DNA of 64,000 nt from Alphaproteobacteria bacterium (lineage in GTDB: Bacteria; Pseudomonadota; Alphaproteobacteria; TMED109): positions 62,001-126,000 of the forward strand of contig JAJDWH010000009.1 in assembly GCA_022825705.1 (NCBI GenBank). Direction: 5' to 3'. Below, piece by piece: positions 28,741 through 36,951 of this stretch. The translations under genes and the position numbers were made by a program. Positions within the stretch are counted from its first letter, which is position 1. Every line of letters begins with the position of its first letter. The notes under the pieces are model-generated. The model was not told where the DNA came from, did no database searches, and worked only from the letters and a program-made list of their open reading frames with translations.

Positions 28741-28790
28741 TTGTCTATCTGCCTTCATATTGATATATGGGATGCATTGCATGCAAAATG
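28741..28790 (+). promoter_or_regulatory. Promoter and palindromic operator of the toxin-antitoxin pair
   Basis: TTGTCT at 28741-28746 and TATATG at 28764-28769 are spaced by 17 bases and form a plausible sigma-70 promoter. A perfect 10-bp palindrome, TTGCATGCAA at 28777-28786, overlaps the expected transcript start, 15 bases before the antitoxin ATG. Autoregulation by the antitoxin-toxin complex at such palindromes is the rule for this type of system. Confidence 0.6.
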
Positions 28791-28801
28791 GATAAGTGAC
28801 T

Positions 28802-29053
28802 ATGGCCATGTTGACTGTCCGCAACCTGTCCGACGAGGTGCATCGCGCTCTGCGTGTGCGCGCCGCCCTGAGGGGCCGCAGCACCGAGGCTGAGGTACGC
28901 TCGATTCTGGAGGAAACGGTTCTGCCGGAAGGACGGGCCACGCTGGGGACGTTGCTGACTGCCATCGGCCGGCGCGCCGGGTTGACAGACGGGGAGTTCG
29001 CGGGCTTCGCGCAACGCGATACCGCTCCGGCCCGATCGATCGATCTGGAATGA
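28802..29053 (+). CDS. FitA/VapB-type antitoxin (ribbon-helix-helix)
   Basis: This 83-residue antitoxin starts MAMLTVRNLSDEVHRALRVR, the ribbon-helix-helix DNA-binding domain of the FitA group, followed by AALRGRSTEAEVRSILEET. The C-terminal 35 residues would wrap the toxin. It should neutralise the PIN toxin encoded next and repress the operon by binding the palindrome upstream. ATG 28802 was chosen; GTG 28796 and ATG 28808 are in frame. Its stop overlaps the toxin ATG by four bases (ATGA). Confidence 0.88.
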   Translation: MAMLTVRNLSDEVHRALRVRAALRGRSTEAEVRSILEETVLPEGRATLGTLLTAIGRRAGLTDGEFAGFAQRDTAPARSIDLE

Positions 29054-29469
29054 TTCTGGTAGACACCAACGTGGTGTCGGAGCCGCTGCGCTCGGCTGCG
29101 GAGCCACGCGTCGCCGAATGGCTCGACGCGCAGGCGCTGGAAACGCTTTATCTGTCTGCAATCACCGTCGCCGAACTGCGATTCGGGGTCCGGTCGCTGC
29201 CGGCCGGCCGCCGCCGGAACCGACTGCACGAGGATCTGGAGGGGCAAGTGTTGCCCATGTTTGTCGGGCGGGTCCTGCCCTTCGATCTTGCAGCCTCGCA
29301 GGCTTATGCGGAGCTGATGGCAGAAGCACGATCCGGAGGGCGAACGATCCCGGTCTCCGACGGTTACATTGCGGCGATCGCCGCGGCCAACGGCATGATG
29401 GTGGCGACGCGGGACACCGCGCCGTTCGAGGCGGCGGGGTTAAAGACTGTCGATCCGTGGACGCTGTAG
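29050..29469 (+). CDS. FitB/VapC-type PIN-domain toxin
   Basis: This 139-residue PIN-domain ribonuclease has the acidic metal-binding residues in place: Asp in MILVDTNVVSE (residue 5), Glu in SAITVAELRFG (near 42), Asp in IPVSDGYIAAIA (near 100) and a late Asp in VATRDTAPFEAAG. It is predicted to cleave RNA, often tRNA, when the antitoxin is lost. The four-base overlap with the antitoxin gene supports a genuine pair. All catalytic residues are present, so the toxin looks functional. Confidence 0.9.
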   Translation: MILVDTNVVSEPLRSAAEPRVAEWLDAQALETLYLSAITVAELRFGVRSLPAGRRRNRLHEDLEGQVLPMFVGRVLPFDLAASQAYAELMAEARSGGRTIPVSDGYIAAIAAANGMMVATRDTAPFEAAGLKTVDPWTL

Positions 29470-29486
29470 AAAACTACCGGAGGACC

Positions 29487-29639
29487 GTGTGGCGGCACGG
29501 CTACAAGGCCCACACCAGGATTGACCGGCGGTTCCGGCTGATCCGCTGTCGGGACGTCACCGCCGTCAGCCGGTACGACGGCCGGCCCCTGTGCAAAAGA
29601 CTCCTCGATCCCACGAACACCGTGGCCACGGTACTCTGA
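29487..29639 (+). pseudogene. IS5-family transposase remnant
   Basis: Read from 29487 this 51-codon frame gives VWRHGYKAHTRIDRRFRLIR, then DVTAVSRYDGRPLCKRLLDP. It aligns by eye with the middle of IS5-type DDE transposases, which have the pattern GYK-H...D....LIR...VT....D...LLDP.N. The flanking parts, including the other catalytic acidic residues, are missing, so this is a decayed scrap. It begins 17 bases after the toxin stop codon. Confidence 0.6.
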
Positions 29640-29899
29640 TCTGCCCCGGATCTGGACCCCCCCATTGCGAGAAATTTCTCCGATAAGTTTGCTACGAAAA
29701 CTGGCGTACTTGATTGTTCGGGTTCGAATCACCATCTGAACTCGCGTACTGCCTAACGATAGCGTGACGCGCCGGATACGAGCGGCGCCATTCCCCGGGC
29801 AATACCAAACCCATGTTTCCGCTCCTGCCGCATCCGGGACGGATCATCTCGGCCCGACCACGCCACCCGCGCTGGTTGTGCCGCAAAGAAGGACACTTG

Positions 29900-31162
29900 T
29901 TGACCAAACCCAAGTTCTCGGACCTCGGTCTAGCCGGTCCGATACAGCGTGCATTAGCCGCCAGAAACCATCTCCAGCCGACACCAATCCAGGCACGCGC
30001 CATTCCCGATCTTCTCACCGGCCGTGACCTGGTGGGCATCGCCCAGACCGGTACGGGCAAGACAGCGGCCTTTGCACTTCCCATTCTCGACCGACTTGCC
30101 CGCAATCACGGTCAGTCTGATCGGCACCGGCCACGCGCGCTCGTCCTTGCGCCCACCCGCGAACTCGCAATCCAGATCGGCGAGGAAATCAGCGCCTACG
30201 CCAAATACCTCCGTCTACGCCAAACGATAATTTTCGGCGGGGTCGGGCAGAAGCCCCAAGTCGATGCCCTGCGGCGTGGGGTCGACATCGTGACAGCCAC
30301 GCCAGGTCGCCTACTCGACCTTGTGAACCAGCGTCTGCTGGCGCTCGACGCGGTCGAAGTGTTTGTCCTGGACGAGGCAGACCGCATGCTCGACATGGGC
30401 TTTGTGCGCGATGTCCGAAAAATAATCTCGAGCTTACCTGTCAGCCGCCAGTCGCTACTGTTCTCGGCCACCATGCCGGCCGAAATTGCCCGTCTGTCTG
30501 GCGATATCCTGACCGATCCCGTGCATGTCGAGGTCACTCCCCGGGCCACGCCGGCAACGCGTGTCGAACAGCGCGTCTACCATGTCGATGCACAGGGAAA
30601 GCGGGCCTTGCTGACCCGTATTCTGGACGATCCGGCGCTGTCGCGCGTCCTGGTGTTTTCGAGAACCAAGCATCGTGCCAACCGGATCGCGCAGCAGCTC
30701 GACCAGGCCGGCGTCGACGCCGAAGCGATCCACGGGAACAAATCCCAAGGCGCTCGACAGCGGGTGCTAAAACGGTTTCGGGCTGGCGAAACCCGCGTCC
30801 TGGTCGCGACTGATATCGCTGCGCGCGGCATTGATGTAGACGGCATAAGCCACGTCATCAATTACGAACTGCCCAACGAGGCAGAAAGCTATGTCCATCG
30901 AATCGGCCGCACGGCGCGGGCTGGTGCGAGCGGGTTCGCGTTCTCGTTCTGCGACCCGACGGAACGGAAGTACCTCAACGCCATCGAACGCCTGATCCGT
31001 TCCCGTCTTACGGTGGTTGGGGACGGTCCCGTGTCTGGCACGCTGAACCATGCACCGAAGCCCAGAAGAAACGGAAATCACCAACCGCGCAAAGCCCGCG
31101 ACCGGAACCGACGTCGGGGCCGCGCCTCCGCGCTGCAATCGGGTACATCGAACTTTGCCTAG
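29900..31162 (+). CDS. rhlE: DEAD-box RNA helicase (RhlE type)
   Basis: This 420-residue ATP-dependent RNA helicase is likely involved in ribosome assembly or RNA turnover. All motifs are present: TPIQARAIP (Q motif), AQTGTGKTAAFALP (I), PTRELAIQI (Ia), VLDEADRMLDMGF (II), LFSATMP (III), ATDIAARGIDVD (V) and HRIGRTARAG (VI). The C-terminal 50 residues are Arg/Lys-rich, as in RhlE. No ATG fits; I chose the TTG at 29900, which has AAGAAGGA seven bases upstream and gives MTKPKFSDLGL, the family-like N-terminus. The frame is open upstream to 29813 but the extension is not conserved in type. Confidence 0.92.
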   Translation: MTKPKFSDLGLAGPIQRALAARNHLQPTPIQARAIPDLLTGRDLVGIAQTGTGKTAAFALPILDRLARNHGQSDRHRPRALVLAPTRELAIQIGEEISAYAKYLRLRQTIIFGGVGQKPQVDALRRGVDIVTATPGRLLDLVNQRLLALDAVEVFVLDEADRMLDMGFVRDVRKIISSLPVSRQSLLFSATMPAEIARLSGDILTDPVHVEVTPRATPATRVEQRVYHVDAQGKRALLTRILDDPALSRVLVFSRTKHRANRIAQQLDQAGVDAEAIHGNKSQGARQRVLKRFRAGETRVLVATDIAARGIDVDGISHVINYELPNEAESYVHRIGRTARAGASGFAFSFCDPTERKYLNAIERLIRSRLTVVGDGPVSGTLNHAPKPRRNGNHQPRKARDRNRRRGRASALQSGTSNFA

Positions 31163-31396
31163 GATTGCTCGATCGTCGCTTGCCCGTAACCCGTTCTCCC
31201 CCGCTGCGCCCGGACCTCGGGATGCGCTGAGCGGGCCACAGGAGGTCCTCGAACGTCAGCGGTTCGCACTCGAGGCCGAGGCGCATCGCCGGGGTTCTGT
31301 CCCACCGATTTCTCGCCTCAACGGTGGGCCAATTCAGTGGGGGCAGGTCACTACCCTGTCGAGCTCGGTCCAGCTCGTCGGACTCGGGAGACGCCG
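31163..31396. other. Spacer with a possible transposase scrap on the minus strand
   Basis: Minus-strand translation of about 31240-31340 gives RNRWDRTPAMRLGLECEPLT, which is reminiscent of the C-terminal tail of integrase-core transposases that end with a TPA-type motif. The match is short and uncertain. Otherwise nothing is recognisable. Confidence 0.25.
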
Positions 31397-31546
31397 CTAG
31401 TCGACTACTCGCACGAAACAAGGATTGAAAATGTCACCGCATCCCGCGTCTACCGCATCTGCATCGCCGACGACGCCCTGAACTGCAATCGCGCACAGCG
31501 CGACCGCGATGACAGTGAGAACGGTTTTGGTGTATGCGTCAAACAT
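31397..31546 (-). CDS. Small exported or membrane protein, 49 residues
   Basis: This short gene is well supported: ATG at 31546 follows GGAGGT with five bases between, and the product MFDAYTKTVLTVIAVALCAI starts with a typical signal or anchor helix. It ends with a short two-Cys segment (AGCGDIFNPCFVRVVD). I recall similar small proteins with the opening xYTKxVLTVIAxAL in many alphaproteobacteria, generally annotated as hypothetical; their function is not established. The Cys pair could form a disulfide in the periplasm. It is transcribed against rhlE. Confidence 0.75.
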   Translation of the reverse strand: MFDAYTKTVLTVIAVALCAIAVQGVVGDADAVDAGCGDIFNPCFVRVVD

Positions 31547-31712
31547 GGTGGACCTCCGGCGTGAGCAAGAGCGACGGTCTGCGCCCCTTGGGCATGATAG
31601 GTCAGGTAGTAGGTGTAATTTCTGTGCCTACTGGTACGTTGCCCTGCAAGACCACAAACTCGTAAAAGTCATTGGCGGCAACATCAAGCTGCCCACGCCC
31701 TATCGGGCTCAT

Positions 31713-31898
31713 CTATTCCGAGAACGCTCGCGCCTGACAGTTGATCAGCTTCTTGGGATTGAACTCAATATCCGTAAGTGTGTCGTACAGGATTTTGTCG
31801 GAGTTCCAATCTGCAAGTGCGTGCAGTGCTCTTATGTACAGCCAGTCATAGAACGCATTCTTTGGAACCAAAGGATGAGGTGCGCTGGTATGGCTCAA
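31713..31898 (-). pseudogene. Fragment of a foreign gene
   Basis: The minus-strand frame reads KNAFYDWLYIRALHALADWN, then LYDTLTDIEFNPKKLINCQA and stops. It has strongly protein-like composition, with balanced hydrophobic and aromatic residues, and is AT-richer than its surroundings. I have the impression of a conserved family ending in TDIEFNPKKSINCQAR, but I cannot name it with confidence. No ribosome-binding site is present and the frame ends abruptly 17 codons after that motif begins, so it looks like the middle of a truncated acquired gene. Confidence 0.5.
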
Positions 31899-32045
31899 AT
31901 CCAGTGAACCTTCCTAGACTGCTCCCTCGTACGTACTTCTTGGCGTTGACAGGCCAGTTCGTCCGGTAGGCGCGGCACGTCCATTCCCGGGCCTGTTGGC
32001 ATTGCGCGCCGGCGGGGAGCGGCCGGGATCGTCGTCCTCGGCGGG

Positions 32046-32393
32046 ATGCTCGGTAGTCCGGCAGGAGCCCAGGAAGCGGATGGCTCGGACGCCGCGCCCA
32101 GCAAGCCAGTGTTCAGCAATCCGTTTTCGGGGCAGGAGGACATTCAGGCCGAGGGGCGGACAAAGTTCAACGTGCATTGCTCGCATTGCCACGGGCCCAA
32201 CGCGATTCAGGGTGAGCGGCCGCGCGACCTTCGGCGCCTGACGTTGCGCTACGGCGAGAAGGTCGCCGAAGTGTTCTTGACGACCGCGCTCGACGGACGC
32301 CCAGACAAGGGCATGCCACCATGGCGTAACGTCATGCCCGAGGAAGAACTCTGGAAGGTGTTCACGTTTCTCGGGACGGTTCAGAAGAAATAG
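32046..32393 (+). CDS. Class I cytochrome c, start uncertain
   Basis: This is a small periplasmic electron carrier. Haem attaches at CSHCH (residues 45-49 from the ATG), and the distal ligand is probably Met90 in KGMPPWRNVM. The rest, RYGEKVAEVFLTTALDGRPD and EEELWKVFTFLGTVQ, is typical of cytochromes that serve PQQ-dependent dehydrogenases. The ATG at 32046 gives only MLGSPAGAQEA, half a signal peptide. The missing half is in frame upstream (IARRRGAAGIVVLGG), but the only codons there that could start it are ATT. Either a rare start is used or the 5' end was damaged. The gene lies at the edge of a region with mobile-element scraps. Confidence 0.8.
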   Translation: MLGSPAGAQEADGSDAAPSKPVFSNPFSGQEDIQAEGRTKFNVHCSHCHGPNAIQGERPRDLRRLTLRYGEKVAEVFLTTALDGRPDKGMPPWRNVMPEEELWKVFTFLGTVQKK

Positions 32394-32428
32394 GGTCGGA
32401 ACGACGGTTCCGATTAGCGAGGTCTCCC

Positions 32429-33235
32429 ATGCCCATTGCCACGACGCCGACCGGCGACTTGCACTACCAGGTTCTGGAAGCTGTTCCGCCGTGGGCGGGG
32501 CCGCCGGAAACGGTGCTGTTCCACCACGGCGTTGCCGCCAACCTGCACCTCTGGTCGCCTTGGCTGTCGGCGCTCTCTGACCGCTACCGCATCGTTCGCT
32601 TCGATACGCGGGGATACGGCGGATCCTCGGCAGCCGGCCAGGGTTTCACGTTCACGTTCGAATCGCTCACCGACGATGTCCTGGCGGTCGCTGATGCCGC
32701 CGGCGCGGAACAGTTTCATTTTGTCGGCGAATCCATGGGCGGCACGGTGGGAATTGCGTTGGCCCTCCGCGCCCAGAAGCGCCTGCACAGCCTCATCCTG
32801 TCCAATGCCGCAGCACGCGGCGGCTTGATTCGCAACGTCGACGGTTGGAAAGCGATCGCCGACGGCGACGGCGCGGCTGGCTGGGCTCGCCAGATGATGG
32901 AATGGCGTTTCTATCCGGATTCCCTGGATCCCCATGTCCGCGAATGGTTCAGGGCGGTCCATGAAGACAGCTCGATGGACGTCAATCTGGCGCTTGCCGA
33001 TCTGTTGCTGCACGCCGACTTCATGGACGACCTGGAGTCCATCAAACTTCCCACCCTGCTGCTGGCGCCAGAAGCAAGCCCGTTCATAGCGCTTGATCTG
33101 ATGACCGAGATGCGGCGCAAGATCCCGAACGCGGAACTGCAGGTGTTCGCGCATTCCAAACACGGGTTGCCCCTGTCGCACGGCACCCAATGTGCAGCCG
33201 TCGTCAGGGACTTCCTGGAACGGCAGCACGGCTGA
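32429..33235 (+). CDS. Alpha/beta hydrolase
   Basis: This 268-residue cytoplasmic hydrolase has the oxyanion segment LFHHGVAANLHLWSPWL, the strand FDTRGYGGSS, the nucleophile elbow FVGESMGGTVG (Ser near 100) and a late catalytic-type His in KHGLPLSHGTQ. The pattern resembles PcaD/enol-lactonase-like and haloperoxidase-like hydrolases, but the exact substrate is unknown. It begins 35 bases after the cytochrome c gene in the same direction and may be cotranscribed with it. Confidence 0.85.
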   Translation: MPIATTPTGDLHYQVLEAVPPWAGPPETVLFHHGVAANLHLWSPWLSALSDRYRIVRFDTRGYGGSSAAGQGFTFTFESLTDDVLAVADAAGAEQFHFVGESMGGTVGIALALRAQKRLHSLILSNAAARGGLIRNVDGWKAIADGDGAAGWARQMMEWRFYPDSLDPHVREWFRAVHEDSSMDVNLALADLLLHADFMDDLESIKLPTLLLAPEASPFIALDLMTEMRRKIPNAELQVFAHSKHGLPLSHGTQCAAVVRDFLERQHG

Positions 33236-33262
33236 ACGGAATCCACGGGCGCCGGGCCAAGG

Positions 33263-34549
33263 TCAATAGATTTGTTCCGGTAGCCAGAGTGCGAGCTGCG
33301 GAAAGGCCAGCAGCAGCGCCACCATGGCAATCATCATGAGCACGAAGGGGAGCGCACCCCAGGCGACATCGTTGAACTTGCCGCCCCGCAACCGGATCCC
33401 GTGCACGACATAGAGATTGACTCCAATCGGCGGCGTGATCAGCGCAGTCTCCATCAGGACCGTGATCAGGATCCCGAACCACACGGGGTCGTACCCCAAC
33501 TGCACGATCAGGGGGAACACCACCGGGACGGTGGTGAGCAGCATCGACAGCGTTTCCATGAACATGCCGAGGATCAGGTAGAACACCACCAGCACGATCA
33601 TGGTCTGCAGGGGTGTCCAGCCGAGTTCGCCGATGAAGTTGATCAGCGCCTGCGTGACGCCGATAAAGCCGAGAACGAAATTCAGAAACACGGCCGCGAG
33701 AATGATCAGCATGATCACCGCGGTCGTCCGCATGGTCCCCTCGAAGGCCTCCCGCAGCATCCTGAGATTCAGGGAACGGGTCCAGGCAGCCAGCAGCAGC
33801 GCGAAGACCACACCGATGGACGCCGCCTCGGTCGGCGTAGCGATCCCGGCGTAAATCGAGCCGACCACAGCGGCAAACAGAAAAATCGGGGGCAACAGGT
33901 CCTGTAGCGCGCGGAGTCGCTCTGACCAACTTGTCCTTGGCTTGGCGCCCGCCCAGGCGGGGCGCGAAACGCAGGCTGCAACGATGATCAGGATAAAGAG
34001 GCTGGAAAGGATCAGGCCCGGCACGAAGCCCGCCATGTAGAGCTCGGGAACCGACGTGTCGGTGATCAGGCCGTAGATGATCAGGTTGATCGACGGGGGG
34101 ATCAGGATGCCGAGCGTGCCGCCGGCGGCGAGCGACCCGAGGAACAGCCCTTCGTGGTACTTCCGTTTTTCGATTTCCGGATAGGCCACCGTACCGATGG
34201 TCGCGGCGGTCGCCACCGAAGAGCCGGACGAGGCGGCAAAGATCGCGCACGAGCCGATGTTTGCATGCATCAGCCCGCCCGGAAGCCAGCTGAGCCACTG
34301 CGCCACCGCGTTGTACATCCTCCGGGCGATGCCGGCCCGCAGCATGATCTCGCCAAGGAGGATGAACATTGGGATGGCGACGAGAATGAATTCCTTCTGC
34401 TTGTCCCAGACGAATTCACCCATGGCACGGGACAACCGCCCGCCCATGTAGATCTCGTCGAGCCCCATCGAAAGGAGGCCCAGGACCGCGGCCACTGGCA
34501 CGGCAACCAGCACCAGCCCCAGAGTCGCGACGAGCGCCCAAGCGGCCAT
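33263..34549 (-). CDS. dctM: TRAP transporter large permease (DctM), second system
   Basis: This 428-residue protein is the ion-coupled channel of a second TRAP importer. Family motifs include FILVAIPMFILLGEIMLRAG, ASSGSSVATAATIGTVAYPE, AGGTLGILIPPSINLI and ATPTEAASIG, along with about eleven hydrophobic segments. The last helix LLLAFPQLALWLP is a common DctM ending. It is separated by 128 bases from dctQ upstream on the same strand, so one transcript is likely though not tightly coupled. Confidence 0.93.
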   Translation of the reverse strand: MAAWALVATLGLVLVAVPVAAVLGLLSMGLDEIYMGGRLSRAMGEFVWDKQKEFILVAIPMFILLGEIMLRAGIARRMYNAVAQWLSWLPGGLMHANIGSCAIFAASSGSSVATAATIGTVAYPEIEKRKYHEGLFLGSLAAGGTLGILIPPSINLIIYGLITDTSVPELYMAGFVPGLILSSLFILIIVAACVSRPAWAGAKPRTSWSERLRALQDLLPPIFLFAAVVGSIYAGIATPTEAASIGVVFALLLAAWTRSLNLRMLREAFEGTMRTTAVIMLIILAAVFLNFVLGFIGVTQALINFIGELGWTPLQTMIVLVVFYLILGMFMETLSMLLTTVPVVFPLIVQLGYDPVWFGILITVLMETALITPPIGVNLYVVHGIRLRGGKFNDVAWGALPFVLMMIAMVALLLAFPQLALWLPEQIY

Positions 34550-34677
34550 CTACAGGGCCCTCTTGCCACGCACGAACGCCGCCGCAGGACCGCAGCCCAT
34601 GGTCCGCGCCCCGGTAGAGACGTTCGCCGTCGGCCAGTCCGCCCTGGCCGCTCCACGCACTCCCCGACCGCGCCGGG

Positions 34678-35268
34678 TCACCGTTCCGGTTCCGTGAGGC
34701 TATGGGTCTCTTCGGTGATCTCTTCCTGGACGCTCCGGGTCCCGGCGAGCCGTTGGACCGAGGCCGGGCCAAGCACCACGAAGGAGCATGCCGTGTAGAG
34801 GAGCACGAAAATGAGCGTGACGTTGAAGAAGATCAATCCGGCCAGCCACACCAGCTGTGGAATCCACAAGGGCGTGGTCAGCGTCGTGACCGAGACTGAA
34901 TTGTTTACCCATGACTCGGTGAACACGGTCACGGCTTTGGAGGACAGAAAGCCGATGAAGATCAGCAGCGCCAGCAATCCGACGATGTCCAGAGCGGCGC
35001 GCAGGAACAGCGGCAAGAGGTTGTACAGCGCATCGATTCGAATGTTCGAGCGGTGTAGCAGGCAGTACGCATAGGCCCACGTCGTGGCGCCGGCAAACAC
35101 GTAGCCGGTGATCTCGTCCGAGCCCGACATGGTCACGTTCAGGTACTTGCGGCTCAGCACGTCAATGGTGACCATCACCGCCGACAGCAGGAGCGCAGTC
35201 CCCCCGGCCCAGACCGCCCAGAGTGCAAGCCGTTCAAGCAACCGGTGGATGTACGCGAGCAGTTCCAA
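34678..35268 (-). CDS. dctQ: TRAP transporter small permease (DctQ), second system
   Basis: This 196-residue protein shows four helices and the DctQ pattern DVLSRKYLNVTMSGSDEITGYVF, with AYCLLHRSNIRIDALYNLLP in the middle. It forms the membrane complex with the downstream DctM. It lies 68 bases after the binding protein gene. Confidence 0.9.
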   Translation of the reverse strand: MELLAYIHRLLERLALWAVWAGGTALLLSAVMVTIDVLSRKYLNVTMSGSDEITGYVFAGATTWAYAYCLLHRSNIRIDALYNLLPLFLRAALDIVGLLALLIFIGFLSSKAVTVFTESWVNNSVSVTTLTTPLWIPQLVWLAGLIFFNVTLIFVLLYTACSFVVLGPASVQRLAGTRSVQEEITEETHSLTEPER

Positions 35269-35336
35269 TCGGCGCTACCGTCCGTGGAGCCCGCGAATCG
35301 CCTAGTTGGTACCCGGTGCCGCGTACTGCTTCGTGA

Positions 35337-36386
35337 TCAGAGAGGTGCCTTCAACCCGGCGATGTCGCCCATGGTGGCATTCCATTCCTCGGCGCAGGCC
35401 CGGCCGCAGCGCTCAGCGAAGCGCTTGAGGACGAAATTCTCCACGATGTCCTTCAGCTTGGCCTGGTCGGCCGAAGACGGGGCAACCGGGGTCATGCCGC
35501 CCACCTCGCCCCAGGGGCACGGTCCGGATGCATTGCACGCCAGCGCTGTCTCGTCCAGCTGCTTGATCGAATCCCAAATCTCGTTCTCGACCCTGGCGGC
35601 ACTCTCGCGGATTACCCTCCGGGTTGCCTCGCTCAGCGAATTCCAGGTGTCACCGTTCACCGCCATGAACGTCGCCGCGTAGCCGAGGCGGATCTGGATG
35701 TTGTGGGTCACCACCTGCCACCATTTGGCGTTGTAAGCGGGCCCGGTGCCCGTGATGCCGCAGTCCGCAACGCCCTTTTCCAGGGCCGGTACCACTTCGG
35801 CGAAGGACAGTGTCACCGCTGCCGCTCCGAGTCCCTCGATGAAGTCGCCAAGGGAAGTGGAATAGGTTCGGATCTTCTTTCCGGCCAGACTCGCGAGCGA
35901 GCCGTCCTCGGCGTCGCCAAGCTTGCACCAGAGCATCTGGCTCGGAAACGTGTAGAGCATGACGAGTTCTGCGTCGTACTTGTTCTTGAGCTCGCGCTCG
36001 ATGATCGGCCGGTAGGCTTGAAGAGCTCTACGATACGTATCCATGTCCTGGAAAACGCCAGCAAGGTCAATGCCTTCCAGGGCAGGGCTGTCCTGGCTCG
36101 TGTAGGTTGTCAGCGCGTGGACAGCGTCGTAGGCACCAAGCTTGAGCAACTTGACGACCTCGTAGCCTGAGAGCCCCAACTCGGTGTAAGGCTTGGCGTT
36201 CGCAGTGATCTTCCCACCGGATGCCGTCGGCAGCACATCGCCCCAGAGCCGGCTTTCATGCAGGCTCCAGTTGGTGAGGTTGCCCCACGTACCGACGACC
36301 GCGAACTCTCGGGATTCGATCTCGTCCGCCGCTGCGGTGCCAATCGCAAGTATCGCAACGAGGGCTGCGCCCAGTGCCAGTCTCAT
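35337..36386 (-). CDS. dctP: TRAP transporter binding protein (DctP), second system
   Basis: This 349-residue periplasmic receptor starts with a signal peptide (MRLALGAALVAILAIGTAAA). The ATG at 36386 has GGAGG five bases upstream; the open frame to 36467 is not used. The receptor fold is visible in LPTASGGKITANAKPYTELG and LAGKKIRTYSTSLGDFIEGL, where the GKKIR Arg would clamp a carboxylate. The C-terminal third carries four Cys residues (ALACNASGPCPWG and ERCGRACAEE), unusual for DctP and suggestive of two disulfides. It is the first gene of the leftward operon. Confidence 0.9.
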   Translation of the reverse strand: MRLALGAALVAILAIGTAAADEIESREFAVVGTWGNLTNWSLHESRLWGDVLPTASGGKITANAKPYTELGLSGYEVVKLLKLGAYDAVHALTTYTSQDSPALEGIDLAGVFQDMDTYRRALQAYRPIIERELKNKYDAELVMLYTFPSQMLWCKLGDAEDGSLASLAGKKIRTYSTSLGDFIEGLGAAAVTLSFAEVVPALEKGVADCGITGTGPAYNAKWWQVVTHNIQIRLGYAATFMAVNGDTWNSLSEATRRVIRESAARVENEIWDSIKQLDETALACNASGPCPWGEVGGMTPVAPSSADQAKLKDIVENFVLKRFAERCGRACAEEWNATMGDIAGLKAPL

Positions 36387-36951
36387 GATTCCTCCTGCGA
36401 ATCGGGGGCTGATGGCCATGCTTCCATAGTAGGTGGGGCGCAGAATCCCGTCAAAGTTGGAAAGCACCGCTTTTGCTATGCCGATAAGGAGGTTATGCCG
36501 TCTTCGGAGATCTTGCGGCCTCCCTCAGCCGATATGCAAACCATTGAATCTCTGGCAGCTGAAGCGAGGCTCGCCATCCCACCCGATACCTGGTCGAGCC
36601 AGCCAATCGGTACGTCGGGGAACCCGGGTCGGCTCCGGCAGGAATGCAGGCGACCGACTTGTCTGCTCGCCAACGCCGGATCAACGCGCGCGAGGAGGCG
36701 CCTCGGGCACTCGGGTGAGCACCTTCCCGACGGCCTCGCAAGCCCTCGTACCGCGATCCACGTTCGTGGTTTCCAGTCCCGTGTTGGTGTTGGTCAGTGT
36801 CCAGGAGCGCTTGACGTCGAAGGGCCGACGCTGCCGCCCTCGAGAAGGCTGCACTGCAGTATCGCCGGCGCTGACAACTCCCCGAACGACGAGTCCCCAA
36901 GGTCCCGAATGGCGAGCGGTGGTACTTCTGCGGTTCCGTGCCCGGTGTCGA
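36387..36951. other. Intergenic region without a recognisable gene
   Basis: These 565 bases separate the dctP start from the end of the ABC exporter operon, both leftward. The dctP promoter should be near 36400-36480, but I see no clear -35/-10 pair. Long frames on the plus strand continue into the exporter genes and are shadows. Confidence 0.5.
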
